A stretch of DNA of 64,000 nucleotides from Cellulosimicrobium marinum (GCF_020551945.1 NZ_JAJBZH010000002.1:248001-312000), one strand, 5' to 3'; positions 27,656-37,392 are shown, counted from the first letter of the stretch. Numbers and translations: made by a program. The notes: generated by a model from the sequence alone, not told the origin.

Positions 27656-28168
27656 TCAGTTCGCGAGCGCGTCCTCGAACGCGTCGAGCGCCTGCGGTGA
27701 CACGAGCGCGAACAGGACGGTGTCCACGTGCGTGCCCGACCAGCCGCGCACGGCCTGGACGGCGACGCGCGCGACGTCGTGCAGGTCCCACCCGTAGGCG
27801 CCGCCGCTGACGGCGGGGAAGGCGACGCTGGTGGCGCCGAGGGCGTCGGCGACGTCGAGGGACCGGGTGAAGCAGGAGGCGAGGAGGGCGGGGTCGGTCT
27901 CGCCGCGGTGCCGGTTCGGGCCGACGGTGTGGACGACCCAGCGGGCGGGCAGGTCGTACGCGTCGGTGGCGACGGCGTCGCCGACGGGCAGGCCGTCGGG
28001 CAGGGTGGTGTCGCGCAGCTCACGGCAGGCGTCGTGGAGGCGGGGGCCTGCGGCGGCGTGGATGGCGCCGTCGACCCCGCCGCCGCCGAGGAGCGAGGAG
28101 TTGGCGGCGTTGACGACGGCGTCGACGGGCAGGGTGGTGATGTCGGCGAGTCGCGCGTCGAGGTCCAC
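27656..28168 (-). CDS. Macro-domain protein (O-acetyl-ADP-ribose deacetylase type)
   Basis: GTG 28168 gives a 170-residue single macro domain: VNAANSSLLGGGGVDGAIH is the MacroD-type catalytic loop, HTVGPN and FPAVSGGAYGWD the ribose and phosphate loops. Such enzymes hydrolyse O-acetyl-ADP-ribose or remove ADP-ribose from proteins. The reading frame stays open further upstream, but no better start with homology exists and this start lies at the domain edge. Divergent from the APC permease. Confidence 0.9.
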   Translation of the reverse strand: MDLDARLADITTLPVDAVVNAANSSLLGGGGVDGAIHAAAGPRLHDACRELRDTTLPDGLPVGDAVATDAYDLPARWVVHTVGPNRHRGETDPALLASCFTRSLDVADALGATSVAFPAVSGGAYGWDLHDVARVAVQAVRGWSGTHVDTVLFALVSPQALDAFEDALAN

Positions 28169-28241
28169 GTGCCCATCGTCGCAAAGGTGGTGTCGTCGCG
28201 CTCGGGCCGCGAGCAACGGAGTGCGGTGGCACGGTGTGCGG

Positions 28242-29594
28242 ATGAGCAGCAGGGACGCGACGACGAGCGGTGACGCGACCGGGCAGGACACACGGCTCTC
28301 CCGGTCCGTCGGGGGCCGGCTCCTGTATCTCTTCATCCTCGGCGACGTCCTGGGGGCGGGTGTCTACGCGCTCGTGGGGGAGATGGCGGGCGAGGTGGGG
28401 GGTGCGGTGTGGCTGCCGTTGCTCGTCGCGCTCGGACTGGCGCTGCTCACGGCCGGCTCGTACGCCGAGCTCGTCACCAAGTACCCGCGAGCGGGGGGCG
28501 CGGCCGTGTTCGCCGACCGGGCGTTCCGCAGCCCGCTCGTGTCGTTCCTCGTCGGCTTCTCGATGCTCGCGGCGGGTGTGACGAGCGCGGCCGGGCTGTC
28601 CCTGGCGTTCGCCGGCGACTACTTCGCGACGTTCGTCGACGCGCCGGACCGGCTCGTCGCCGTGCTGTTCCTCGCGGCCGTCGCCGCGCTCAACGCGCGC
28701 GGGATCCGGGAGTCGCTGCGCGCGAACGTCGCGATGACGGCGATCGAGCTGTCCGGGCTCGTGCTCGTCGTCGTGCTCGCGGCCGTCGTCCTCGGGCGCG
28801 GCGGGGGCGAACCGGGGCGCGTCACCGAGTTCGCCGAGGGCACGACGCCGGCCCTCGCCGTCCTGGCGGGCGCCATCCTCGCGTACTACTCGTTCGTGGG
28901 TTTCGAGACGTCGGCCAATCTCGCCGAGGAGGTCCGCGACGTCCGGCGCACGTACCCGCGGGCCCTGTTCGGTGCGCTGGTCACCGCGGGCGTGGTGTAC
29001 GTCGCCGTGGGGCTCGCAGCGGTGGCCGTCGTCGATCCCGAGACCCTCGCCGGGTCGTCGGGGCCGCTGCTCGAGGTCGTCGACGCGGAGGGTTCCGTCC
29101 CCGCGTGGCTCTTCTCGCTCGTCGCCCTGGTCGCGGTGGCGAACGGGGCGCTGCTCACGATGATCATGGCGAGCCGGCTCGCCTACGGGATGGCGGAGCA
29201 GGGCATCCTGCCGGGAGCCCTCGGGCGGGTGCTGCCCGGGCGACGCACCCCGTGGGTGTCGATCGTCGTGACGACGCTCGTCGCGATGGCTCTCGTGTTC
29301 ACGGGCGACGTCGCCGCGCTCGCCGAGACGGTCGTCCTCCTCCTGCTGCTGGTCTTCGGCGTGACGAACGTGGCGGTCCTGGTCCTGCGCCGCGACCACG
29401 TGGACCAGCCGCACTTCCGTGTCGCGTCGGCGGTCCCGGTGCTCGGTGTGGCGTCGTGCGTCCTGCTGCTGAGTCAGCAGGACGGTGCGACGTGGCTCCG
29501 TGCGGGGGCGCTGCTCGCCGTCGGGGCGGTCCTCTACCTCGTGATGCGGCTGACCGGCGGGGTGGAGGGGCGTCGGCGGCGGGCGGGGGCCTGA
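28242..29594 (+). CDS. APC-superfamily amino-acid permease
   Basis: ATG 28242, 450 residues with about 12 membrane segments. LYLFILGDVLGAGVYALVGEMAG is the unwound first helix with the GAG-type substrate motif, and YYSFVGFETSANLAEEVRDVRRTYPRAL is the conserved helix-6/loop of cationic or neutral amino-acid transporters. A long frame extends upstream but overlaps the macro gene antisense. Substrate cannot be given. It ends 9 bases before the convergent fabF stop. Confidence 0.9.
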   Translation: MSSRDATTSGDATGQDTRLSRSVGGRLLYLFILGDVLGAGVYALVGEMAGEVGGAVWLPLLVALGLALLTAGSYAELVTKYPRAGGAAVFADRAFRSPLVSFLVGFSMLAAGVTSAAGLSLAFAGDYFATFVDAPDRLVAVLFLAAVAALNARGIRESLRANVAMTAIELSGLVLVVVLAAVVLGRGGGEPGRVTEFAEGTTPALAVLAGAILAYYSFVGFETSANLAEEVRDVRRTYPRALFGALVTAGVVYVAVGLAAVAVVDPETLAGSSGPLLEVVDAEGSVPAWLFSLVALVAVANGALLTMIMASRLAYGMAEQGILPGALGRVLPGRRTPWVSIVVTTLVAMALVFTGDVAALAETVVLLLLLVFGVTNVAVLVLRRDHVDQPHFRVASAVPVLGVASCVLLLSQQDGATWLRAGALLAVGAVLYLVMRLTGGVEGRRRRAGA

Positions 29595-29603
29595 CGCCGG
29601 TGG

Positions 29604-30812
29604 TCAGTCCCGGGAGAGGACGAGGCCCGTGCTGTGGCCGCCGAACCCGAACGCGTCGACGAGGGCGTGCCGCGCGGTGGTGGTCCGGGCGGTGCCGTGG
29701 ACGACGTCGAGGTCGACGGCGGGGTCCTGGGCGTCGAGGTTGAGCGTGGGGGGGACGGCGCCGTCGCGCAGCGCGAGGAGCGCGACGAGCGCGCCGAAGG
29801 CGCCGGACGCCCCGAGGAGGTGGCCGGTGGCGCCCTTGGTGCTGGTCACCGGTGGCGGGGTGCCGAGGGCGAGGCGGAGGGCGTCGGCCTCGTTGACGTC
29901 CCCGACGGGGGTCGACGTCGCGTGGGCGTGCACGAGGCCGACGTCGCCGGGGGCGAGGCCGGCGGAGCGCAGGGCGAGACCGATCGTGCGCGCCTGGTTG
30001 TGAGGGTCGCCGCCGACGATGTCGTACGCGTCGGAGGTGGTCGCCGCGCCCGCGACGACGCCGTGGACGTGGGCCCCTCGTGCCACCGCGTGCTCCTCGC
30101 GCTCCAGCACGAGGAGGACCGCCCCCTCGCCCATGACGAACCCGTCGCGGTCGGTGTCGAACGGGCGCGAGGCGCGGTGCGGCTCGTCGTTGCGGGTGGA
30201 CAGGGCGCGGGCGCGCGCGAACGCGGCGAGCGAGAACGGCAGCACCCCGGCCTCGACCCCGCCGCACACGACGACGTCCGCGGTACCCGCGAGGATCATC
30301 TCGCGGCCCATGCCGACCGCCTCCGCACCGGCGGCGCACGCGCTGATCGGGGCCCGCGCGCCGGCCTTGGCGCCGAGGTCCATGGACAGCCAGGCGGCCG
30401 GGCCGTTCGCCATGAGCATCGTCACCGTGTGGGGGGAGACGCTGCGGTGGCCGCCCGCGGCGAACCGGGCCGCCTGGTCGAGCGTCGTCGCGATGCCGCC
30501 GTTCGCGGACCCGACGACGACGGCGAGACGTTCCGGCTCGACGTCGGGCGTCCCCGCGTGGGCCCACGCCTCGCGGCCCGCGACGAGGGCGAGCTGCTCG
30601 GCGCGGTCGGTGCGGCGGCGCTCGCGGACGGCGAGCGTGCCGGCGAAGGTGTCGTCGACGGTGGCGGCGATGCGCACGGGGAGGTCGGCGACGTCGGGGT
30701 CGGTGAGCGCGTGGATGCCGTGCCCTCCGCGCAGGAGCGTGGCCCAGGTGTGCTCCGCCGTCAGCCCGACGGGTGTGACGGCGCCGAACCCGGTGATGAC
30801 TGTGCGTGTCAT
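29604..30812 (-). CDS. fabF: Beta-ketoacyl-ACP synthase (FabF-type KAS II)
   Basis: A 402-residue thiolase-fold enzyme from ATG 30812. The catalytic triad is in place: Cys 159 in ISACAAG, His 297 in VHAHATSTPVGD and His 331 in STKGATGHLLGASG; GFGGHS closes the fold. It condenses malonyl-ACP with acyl-ACP in fatty-acid elongation. It stands alone here, without fabH, acpP or fabD, so it may be a second FabF or serve a special acyl chain. A palindrome (30870-30895) upstream is a likely operator. Confidence 0.92.
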   Translation of the reverse strand: MTRTVITGFGAVTPVGLTAEHTWATLLRGGHGIHALTDPDVADLPVRIAATVDDTFAGTLAVRERRRTDRAEQLALVAGREAWAHAGTPDVEPERLAVVVGSANGGIATTLDQAARFAAGGHRSVSPHTVTMLMANGPAAWLSMDLGAKAGARAPISACAAGAEAVGMGREMILAGTADVVVCGGVEAGVLPFSLAAFARARALSTRNDEPHRASRPFDTDRDGFVMGEGAVLLVLEREEHAVARGAHVHGVVAGAATTSDAYDIVGGDPHNQARTIGLALRSAGLAPGDVGLVHAHATSTPVGDVNEADALRLALGTPPPVTSTKGATGHLLGASGAFGALVALLALRDGAVPPTLNLDAQDPAVDLDVVHGTARTTTARHALVDAFGFGGHSTGLVLSRD

Positions 30813-30869
30813 GACCCCCCCGCTCCCGGTCGCCGTACCTGGCGTCCGTGCTCTCCGATGCCCCCATTC

Positions 30870-30895
30870 CAGGACAATCGTGCAGCATTGTCCTG
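30870..30895 (-). promoter_or_regulatory. Palindromic operator upstream of fabF
   Basis: CAGGACAAT (30870-30878) and ATTGTCCTG (30887-30895) are perfect 9-bp arms around CGTGCAGC, 57 bases before the fabF start. The AT-rich inner halves and 17-base centre spacing suit a dimeric regulator such as a TetR or FasR-like lipid regulator; the protein is not identified in this window. Confidence 0.65.
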
Positions 30896-30959
30896 CGCTG
30901 CCATGTGATAGCCGTCACACTGGCGCGGGACCTGGTTCGGACGCCGCCGCGCGGACGCG

Positions 30960-32294
30960 TCAGAACAGCGTCGAGATGAGCAGCGCCGTCGGGACGGACA
31001 CGACGGCCATGACGAGCGTCGGCAGGATGAAGGAGTGGTTGACGACGTACTTGCCGATGCGGGTCGACCCGGTCTGGTCGATCTCGACGGCCGCGAGCTG
31101 GGAGCCGTTCGCCGGGAGGGTCATGACGCCGCCCATCGCGGGCAGGTAGGCGGCGAGCGTCGCGGTCGGCAGCCCGAGGCTCATGCCGAGCGGGATCATC
31201 GTGTTCACCGCCGCGGACTGGCTCGTCGTCGCCGCCGCCACGAGGAAGAGACCGATCGCGAGGAACCACGGTGCGGACTCGGCGGCGTCCGTCAGGCCGC
31301 CGATCACCGTCTCCTCGTTGCCGGAGATGAACGTGTTCGCGAGCCACGCGATCCCGAGCAGGGCGATGATCGCCGTCAGTCCGGACTTCGTCAGCGGGGC
31401 GTCGAGCACCGCGGTCGGCCTGACCTTCCCGACGAGCATGACGACGAGCGCCACCGCGAGCATGACCATCGTCAGGAGGGTCGTGAGCGACAGCGTCACG
31501 GTCTCGCCGTCGACCGTCCACGACGGCAGGAGCTCGTCGAACGCCCCGAGCAGGACGACGAGCAGGACACCGAGGAAGAACACGCCCGCGGCGCGCTTCG
31601 CCGTCGCCGGGACCTCCGTCGACCCGGCCGCGGACCGCGCGGGCGGCCGCACGAGGCCCTCGGCGAGCCGCCGCTGGTACTCGGGGTCGTCGGCCAGCTC
31701 GCGGCCCACGCGCGACTGCACGACGGCGGCCACCACCGTCCCGAGCAGGACAGCGGGGAGCGTGATGAGAAGGATCTCGCCGAGCGACAGGGCGTCGCCC
31801 CGGTTGCCCGTCAGCCCCACGAACGCCGCCATCGCCGCCGCCACCGGGCTCGCGGCGAGCGCGAACCCCGACACCGCGACCGACGTCGCGAGCGGTCGCT
31901 CGGGCCGGATGCCCCGCTCGTACGACACCTCGTAGATGACCGGGAGGAGCGGGAAGATGATGTTGCCCGTGCCCGACCCGGCGCAGAACACGAACGTCAT
32001 GAGCGGCGCGAGGAAGTTCACCATGCTCGGCCGGGACCGGATCACCTTCTCGGCGAGCAGCACCAGGTAGTCGATCCCGCCCGCGGACTGCATCGCGGAC
32101 GCCGCCGTGATGACGGCGAGGATGACGAGGATGGCCTCCCACGGGATGTCGCCCGGCTGCTCGCGGAACACGAACACGAGGACGACGACGCCGACGGCGC
32201 CCCACAGGCCGAGCCCGACCCCGCCCATGCGCACACCGAGGTAGATCGCGGCGACGACGACGAGCGCTTCCAGCACGAGGACCAACGTGTCCAC
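30960..32294 (-). CDS. DcuA/DcuB-family C4-dicarboxylate transporter
   Basis: GTG 32294 is preceded by GGGAAGGGA and starts a 444-residue carrier with about 11 membrane segments. The pattern LVILAVITAASAMQSAGGIDYLV, FLAPLMTFVFCAGSGTGNI and ATSVAVSGFALAASPVAAAM is that of the Dcu family, which exchanges fumarate, succinate, malate or aspartate. It follows the M20 peptidase gene by 31 bases, so both probably lie on one transcript, linking peptide hydrolysis to dicarboxylate or aspartate exchange (inference). Confidence 0.9.
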   Translation of the reverse strand: MDTLVLVLEALVVVAAIYLGVRMGGVGLGLWGAVGVVVLVFVFREQPGDIPWEAILVILAVITAASAMQSAGGIDYLVLLAEKVIRSRPSMVNFLAPLMTFVFCAGSGTGNIIFPLLPVIYEVSYERGIRPERPLATSVAVSGFALAASPVAAAMAAFVGLTGNRGDALSLGEILLITLPAVLLGTVVAAVVQSRVGRELADDPEYQRRLAEGLVRPPARSAAGSTEVPATAKRAAGVFFLGVLLVVLLGAFDELLPSWTVDGETVTLSLTTLLTMVMLAVALVVMLVGKVRPTAVLDAPLTKSGLTAIIALLGIAWLANTFISGNEETVIGGLTDAAESAPWFLAIGLFLVAAATTSQSAAVNTMIPLGMSLGLPTATLAAYLPAMGGVMTLPANGSQLAAVEIDQTGSTRIGKYVVNHSFILPTLVMAVVSVPTALLISTLF

Positions 32295-32325
32295 GGGCGT
32301 CCCTTCCCCTGCGGTCGGCGGTGTC

Positions 32326-33717
32326 TCAGTCGGTCGCGAGCGCCTGGAGCAGCAGGGCCTGCGCGAGCGCCATGTGCTCGATCTCGGACGGGTCGACCGA
32401 CTCGTCGGGCCCGTGGATGGCGGCGTGCTGCGCGTCCTGCGGGCCGACGAGCACGAAGTCGGCCTGCGGTGCGACGTCGCGCAGGGTGTCGAGCAGGGGG
32501 ATGGACCCGCCCGAGCCGACCGTCTCGACGGGGCGCCCGTACGCCGTCGCGAGGGCGTCGCGCATGAGACCGAACGCGCGCCCGTCGGTCGGCTGCGAGA
32601 AGGGCGGCGACTTCTTGTCCTCGGTGACGGTGACGCGCGCGTTCCCGGGCACGTGGGCCTTCAGGTGGGCGATCAGCGCGTCCATGGCGTCCTGCGGGTC
32701 CTGGCCCGGCGGGATGCGCATCGCGACGACGGCCCTCGCGCGCGGCTGCAGCACGTTCGACGCCTCCGCCGTGCTCGTCACGTCCATGCCGAGGACGCTC
32801 ACCGTGGGCCGGGCCCACAGCCGCGACGCGACCCGGCCCGTCCCGACGAGGTCCACCCCGTCGAGCACGCCCGCGTTCGCCCGCAGCAACTCCTCCGAGT
32901 AGTCCGCGCCCTCCCACTCGCCCGAGGCGACGCCCGCGACCGCGCACGCCCCGTCGTCGTCCACGAGCGTGGCCAGCGCACAGATCAGCGCCATGAGCGC
33001 GTCCGGGGCCGCGCCGCCGAACAGGCCCGAGTGCACCGGGGCCGCGAGCGTCTCGACCTCGACGACGGCCTTGACGTGCCCGCGCAGGCCCACGCTCAGC
33101 ACCGGCTCGCCCACCACGAGGTTGCCCATGTCGGCGACGACCATGACGTCCGCCTGGAAGTCGTCCGGGTGCGCCTCGACGTGCGCCTCCAGGTGCGAGA
33201 CGGTCTCCTCCTCGCCCTCGACGACGAGCCGCACCCCGACCGGCGGTCTCCCATCGAACGCGGCGAGCGTCGCCAGGTGGATCGCGATGCCTCCCTTGTC
33301 GTCCGCCGCGCCGCGCCCGTGGAGGCGCCTGTCCACCCACGTCGGGGTCCACGGGTCCGTCGACCACTGCTGCGACGCGGGGACGGGCTGCACGTCGTAG
33401 TGCGCGTACAGCAGCACGGTCGGCGTGCCCGGCGGACCCGGCACGTCCGCCGTCACCGCCGGGTACCCGCCCTCCACGGGCGTGACCCGCGCGTCCACGC
33501 CGTACCGGCCGAACGCGTCGACCACACGCTGCGCCGCCGCGTGCACCGGTTCCGACGGGAAGCCCGGGAACGCGCAGGACGGGATCGCGATCAACGCCTC
33601 CAGCTCCGCCAGCACCTCCGGCATGAGCCCCGCGACCTTCGGTCGCAGCACGGTGTCGTCCAAGGGCGTGGGCGCGGCCGTGGCGCCCGGGGCGCCGTCG
33701 CCGGTCAGGTCGCTCAT
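32326..33717 (-). CDS. M20-family dipeptidase
   Basis: ATG 33717, 463 residues. VLLYAHYDVQP carries the first zinc His and catalytic Asp, GRGAADDKGG the bridging Asp, VEGEEETVS the general-base and ligand Glu pair, and HAAIHGPDESV the final His; GSGGSIPLL is the C-terminal signature. The family hydrolyses dipeptides, including carnosine-type and beta-Ala substrates. First gene of a two-gene unit with the Dcu-type carrier. A longer upstream frame is unsupported. Confidence 0.92.
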   Translation of the reverse strand: MSDLTGDGAPGATAAPTPLDDTVLRPKVAGLMPEVLAELEALIAIPSCAFPGFPSEPVHAAAQRVVDAFGRYGVDARVTPVEGGYPAVTADVPGPPGTPTVLLYAHYDVQPVPASQQWSTDPWTPTWVDRRLHGRGAADDKGGIAIHLATLAAFDGRPPVGVRLVVEGEEETVSHLEAHVEAHPDDFQADVMVVADMGNLVVGEPVLSVGLRGHVKAVVEVETLAAPVHSGLFGGAAPDALMALICALATLVDDDGACAVAGVASGEWEGADYSEELLRANAGVLDGVDLVGTGRVASRLWARPTVSVLGMDVTSTAEASNVLQPRARAVVAMRIPPGQDPQDAMDALIAHLKAHVPGNARVTVTEDKKSPPFSQPTDGRAFGLMRDALATAYGRPVETVGSGGSIPLLDTLRDVAPQADFVLVGPQDAQHAAIHGPDESVDPSEIEHMALAQALLLQALATD

Positions 33718-33761
33718 GGACCTGACGGTAGACCTGACCAGGCCCGACGGCGCGGCGAACC

Positions 33762-36065
33762 TCACGTGGAGCGCAACGCCTCCGGGTCGATCGACCGAGG
33801 GGCTGCCGCACCCGCGGCCAACGCCACCCCGAGGACCGCGGCGGCCGTGAGCCCGCCGAGGGCGAGGACCGCCGGCCAGTCCGGCTCGCGCACGAGGCCC
33901 CCGGCGTACTGCCACGCGAGCCCGCCGAGAGTGCCGCAGACGAACGCCAGCAGCGCGCCCGACCCGAGGGTCGTCACCGCCTCCCACCGGTGCGCGGCGC
34001 GCAGCAGCCGCACCTCCGCGCCGGCGGCGAGCAGTCCTGTGTCCGCACGTCGCCGTGTCGTGACACGGTCGGCCAGCGCGACGGCGAGCGCCAGCGCGGT
34101 CATGAGCGCACCGAGGAGCAGGCCCAGGCGGATGAACCCGTTCGTCATGGCGATCGTGCGGCCGCTGTCCGGGTCGAGGCCCACGGCCGTGGGCTGGCTG
34201 TAGGGGGCGACGTCGTAGACGGCCGCCAGCGCCGTGGAGAGGTCGCCCCGGGGGACGGCGGCGACGAGCAGGGCGTTCGTCGAGAAGACGGTCGCACCCG
34301 AGGCGTCGACCTGCGGGCCCCGCGGCACCGCGTCGAGGACGAGCGCCGGGTCGAGCGTGACGAGCAGGTCGACGCCGTCCTCGGCGAGCAGCCGTGCGGC
34401 GCCCTCCGGCAGCTCGCCCCGCAGGGGGAGGTCACCGGCGACGGGAGCGAGGGCGGGCACGTCGCCCGGCCCCACCGAGCGCGCGTCGTGGTGCAGTCCC
34501 GACGTGAGCACAGAGCCGTACTCGCACCCCGACAGCCGAGCGCCCCCGAGCGCGGCGAGCCAGGCGTCGGCCTGGTCGCACGTCGCCACGGCCGCCAGCA
34601 CGAACCTCGGCGACGAGGGGTCGCTCGCCGCGAGACCGACGACCGGGCCGGCCAGACGCTCGGCGAGAGCCTGCGTGCCGCCCGGAGGGAGCTCCGAGGC
34701 GTCCACCGACACGGGCACCACCGCCGTCACCGGCACGCTCACGGCACGCGCGTCCCGCGTCTGCCCGATCGTCACGCCCGCTGCCATGACGAGCAGCGTG
34801 AGCGCGACGACGAGACGCGCGCCGTCCCTCGGGTCGAACGCCGCCCGGGAACCACCGAGCCGTGCGGCGACGGACCGACCGCGGGCCGCGAGGAGAAGTC
34901 CCGTCCGGCGGACCACCCACGGTGTCGCGACGGCGAGACCGATCGCGGTCACCAGCACCGCGGCCGACATCACGAGGTCGAGCCGGACCGGGGCCGCGCC
35001 CGCCGGGCGCTGTGCGCCGACCACGACCTGCGCCGTCAGGGACGTCAGCCCGAGGAGGAGCGGGGCCAGGCGCCACGCGGAGACAGCGCGAGCGGGGTCG
35101 GCGGACCGCAGCCCCGCCCGGGTGGTCGTGGTCGCGTCGACGCGACGGCCTGCGAGCACGGCCAGCAGCACCAGGACGCCGCCCGGGACGACCGCTGTCG
35201 CGGGCGTCAGCGCGGTGTCCTCGGTGAACCAGGTCGTGCCGAGGAACCCGGACCCCGCGACCAGGGAGTTCACCCACGGGAAGACGGCGAGGCCGCACAC
35301 CCACCCCACGACGGACAGCGTCACGACCTCGACGGTGTTCACCGCCCGGACCGTCGCGTCGGGCGCCCCGAGGAACTGCAGCACCGCGAGCCGCCGCGCC
35401 CGGGTCGAGGCGGAGAGACGTGTCGCCACCCCGAGGAACGCGGCGACGGGCATGCCGACGAGGACGGCGAGGAGGGCGACGAGAGCAGCGACCTGCCCGG
35501 ACGGCACGTCCGGGGTGTCACGGTCGTGGGCGCCCGCCCCCGGTGCGCCGGGGGCGACGACCGCCTCCCCACCTCGGGGCTGCTCCGACTGCAGGACGCC
35601 GCGGTAGGCGACCAGCTCGTCGGGTCCGCGCAGGCCGGCGTCGGCGACCGTGCCGACCGCCGTCCCCGGGACGAGGGCCCGGAACGCGTCGACGTCGGTC
35701 AGGGCACGGGCGGCCGGCGAGAGCACGACCTCGCCGGGCCCCGGCCACCGGTCGACCCCCGGCGGGAGCGGCAGGGCACCGTCGAGCGGGTCGACGTCGA
35801 CCCGCAGGAGCATGCGGTCCTCGTAGGCGATCCGGGACACCGTCACCCGCGCCTGAGCGGACGCCCCGTCGGTGGCGGACGTGAACGAGCGGTCCCACGT
35901 GCGCTCGGACTGCGCGTGCACGACCGTCGCCGCGGCGACGCACACGAGCGTCCCCACGACCGCCATCGCGACGCCTGCCACCACCAGCAGCCGCGACCAC
36001 CAGCGGCGGGGTCCGCCTGCACGGAGCAGGCGGACTCCGAGCAGCAGCACCCCGAGCCGCGTCAC
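33762..36065 (-). CDS. FtsX-like ABC permease of the peptide/ABC locus
   Basis: A 767-residue protein from GTG 36065, overlapping its ATPase gene by GTGA. It has an N-terminal anchor (about 24-50), an extracytoplasmic region, then FtsX-type blocks of four membrane segments near 190-360 and a second set near 385-440 and 655-760, with a large external domain (about 455-650) containing a Cys pair. Architecture matches the MacB/LolC or bacteriocin-immunity-type permeases that remove substrates from the outer leaflet. It is the last gene of the minus-strand operon beginning at 39605. Confidence 0.85.
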   Translation of the reverse strand: MTRLGVLLLGVRLLRAGGPRRWWSRLLVVAGVAMAVVGTLVCVAAATVVHAQSERTWDRSFTSATDGASAQARVTVSRIAYEDRMLLRVDVDPLDGALPLPPGVDRWPGPGEVVLSPAARALTDVDAFRALVPGTAVGTVADAGLRGPDELVAYRGVLQSEQPRGGEAVVAPGAPGAGAHDRDTPDVPSGQVAALVALLAVLVGMPVAAFLGVATRLSASTRARRLAVLQFLGAPDATVRAVNTVEVVTLSVVGWVCGLAVFPWVNSLVAGSGFLGTTWFTEDTALTPATAVVPGGVLVLLAVLAGRRVDATTTTRAGLRSADPARAVSAWRLAPLLLGLTSLTAQVVVGAQRPAGAAPVRLDLVMSAAVLVTAIGLAVATPWVVRRTGLLLAARGRSVAARLGGSRAAFDPRDGARLVVALTLLVMAAGVTIGQTRDARAVSVPVTAVVPVSVDASELPPGGTQALAERLAGPVVGLAASDPSSPRFVLAAVATCDQADAWLAALGGARLSGCEYGSVLTSGLHHDARSVGPGDVPALAPVAGDLPLRGELPEGAARLLAEDGVDLLVTLDPALVLDAVPRGPQVDASGATVFSTNALLVAAVPRGDLSTALAAVYDVAPYSQPTAVGLDPDSGRTIAMTNGFIRLGLLLGALMTALALAVALADRVTTRRRADTGLLAAGAEVRLLRAAHRWEAVTTLGSGALLAFVCGTLGGLAWQYAGGLVREPDWPAVLALGGLTAAAVLGVALAAGAAAPRSIDPEALRST

Positions 36066-36754
36066 GGTGCCAGGTACGGGAACGCGGGCACGCGCCCGAC
36101 GCCCGCCAGGTCGACCACGCGGTCCGCTCTCGACGCGACCGCGGAGTCGTGGGTGACCAGGACGACGGCGGCCCCCCGTGACCGGGCGGCGTCGAGCAGC
36201 AGGCCGAGGACCACGTCGCCGTTCTCCGCGTCGAGCGCACCCGTCGGCTCGTCGGCGAGGACGACCGCCGGGTCGTGGACGAGGGCCCGTGCCACCGCCG
36301 CACGCTGAGCCTGACCACCGGACACCTGCGCCGGGTACCTCCCGGCGAGCGAGGCGATGCCCAGCTCGTCGAGAAGGCTCCTCGCCGAGGCCGTCGCCTC
36401 CCGACGTGACGACCCGAGCAGCTCGCGCGGGAGCGACACGTTCTCCAGGAGCGTCAGCTCGGCGATCAGCTCCGAGAACTGGAACACCATCCCCACGTGC
36501 TCCCGGCGCACCGTGCTGCGCTCGTCGACCGACAGGCCGGAGAGAGACCGGCCCGCGACGGTGATCGTTCCCGTGGACGGGACGAGGATGCCTGCCAGGC
36601 AGTGCAGCAGCGTCGTCTTGCCCGTCCCGCTCGGCCCGGTCAGAGCGACGACCTCCCGACCCACGGCAAGGCTCACCCCGTCGAGGACCGGACGCTCGTT
36701 CGGGAACGCGAACGAGACACCCTCGGCCTCGATCGTCGGGCGTTCGTCCGTCAC
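36062..36754 (-). CDS. LolD/MacB-type ABC ATPase
   Basis: The 230-residue protein starts in a GTGA overlap with the upstream membrane gene (36751-36754). LTGPSGTGKTTLLHCLAG is Walker A, VFQFSELIAELTLLENVSLP the Q-loop region, VSGGQAQRAAVARALVHDP the signature and VLADEPTGALDAENG Walker B. This is the class that serves FtsX-like permeases, here the following gene. Upstream in-frame sequence is not needed for the fold. Confidence 0.92.
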   Translation of the reverse strand: MTDERPTIEAEGVSFAFPNERPVLDGVSLAVGREVVALTGPSGTGKTTLLHCLAGILVPSTGTITVAGRSLSGLSVDERSTVRREHVGMVFQFSELIAELTLLENVSLPRELLGSSRREATASARSLLDELGIASLAGRYPAQVSGGQAQRAAVARALVHDPAVVLADEPTGALDAENGDVVLGLLLDAARSRGAAVVLVTHDSAVASRADRVVDLAGVGRVPAFPYLAP

Positions 36755-37386
36755 CACGAGCCGTTCGCGGATCCGCCGCCCCGCTTCGAGCCGTGACGCA
36801 CGTAGGCGAGCGACCCGGCGACGAGCACCGCGCCGGCGAGGAACCCGAGGTGAGTCAGGAGCGACGGGTTGTAGATGACGTTCACGTCCCACGGGACGAG
36901 GCGGGGCACGGAGAACACCAGCACGATTCCGAGGGGGAGAACCCACGCGGTCCTGCCGCCCAGGACGACCGTCCCCACGAACCCTGCCCCCCACAGGAGC
37001 GCGACGAGGGATGTCAGCGATCTGATGTCGAGCAGGGTCGTCAGTCCTACGACGACCGCTCCGGCCGTGCCGACGAACACGCTCGACGTCAGGACACACG
37101 AGCGCAACGAAGAGAGTCGCCGACCTGCGGTGGCGATCAGGAACGAGGGCGGCTCGTCCAACGTCGGCAGCCAGATGCTCAGCGGGACGACGAGAGCGAC
37201 CAGCGCCAGTGACGGCAGTGACGCACCGTCTCGCACAGCGGGCAGCAGGTACGGCAGGAGGACGCCGGACGACACCGCCACCACGACCCACGACAGGCTG
37301 ACGGCCGCTGCCCAGCCGAGGGTCATCCCCCGAGCGGCACAGTGCAGCCGAACGAGGCGCATCGTCGCTGCTGAGGGTGTCGGCAT
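36751..37386 (-). CDS. Polytopic membrane protein of the peptide/ABC locus (211 residues)
   Basis: From ATG 37386, five to six hydrophobic segments (about 22-50, 58-74, 100-122, 127-145, 148-165, 180-200) and a short basic Gly-rich tail. No catalytic motif and no family I can name. It starts 6 bases after the upstream membrane gene and overlaps the next ATPase, so it is tightly co-translated; it could be a small immunity-like or permease subunit (inference). Confidence 0.7.
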   Translation of the reverse strand: MPTPSAATMRLVRLHCAARGMTLGWAAAVSLSWVVVAVSSGVLLPYLLPAVRDGASLPSLALVALVVPLSIWLPTLDEPPSFLIATAGRRLSSLRSCVLTSSVFVGTAGAVVVGLTTLLDIRSLTSLVALLWGAGFVGTVVLGGRTAWVLPLGIVLVFSVPRLVPWDVNVIYNPSLLTHLGFLAGAVLVAGSLAYVRHGSKRGGGSANGSW

Positions 37387-37392
37387 GTGCGG

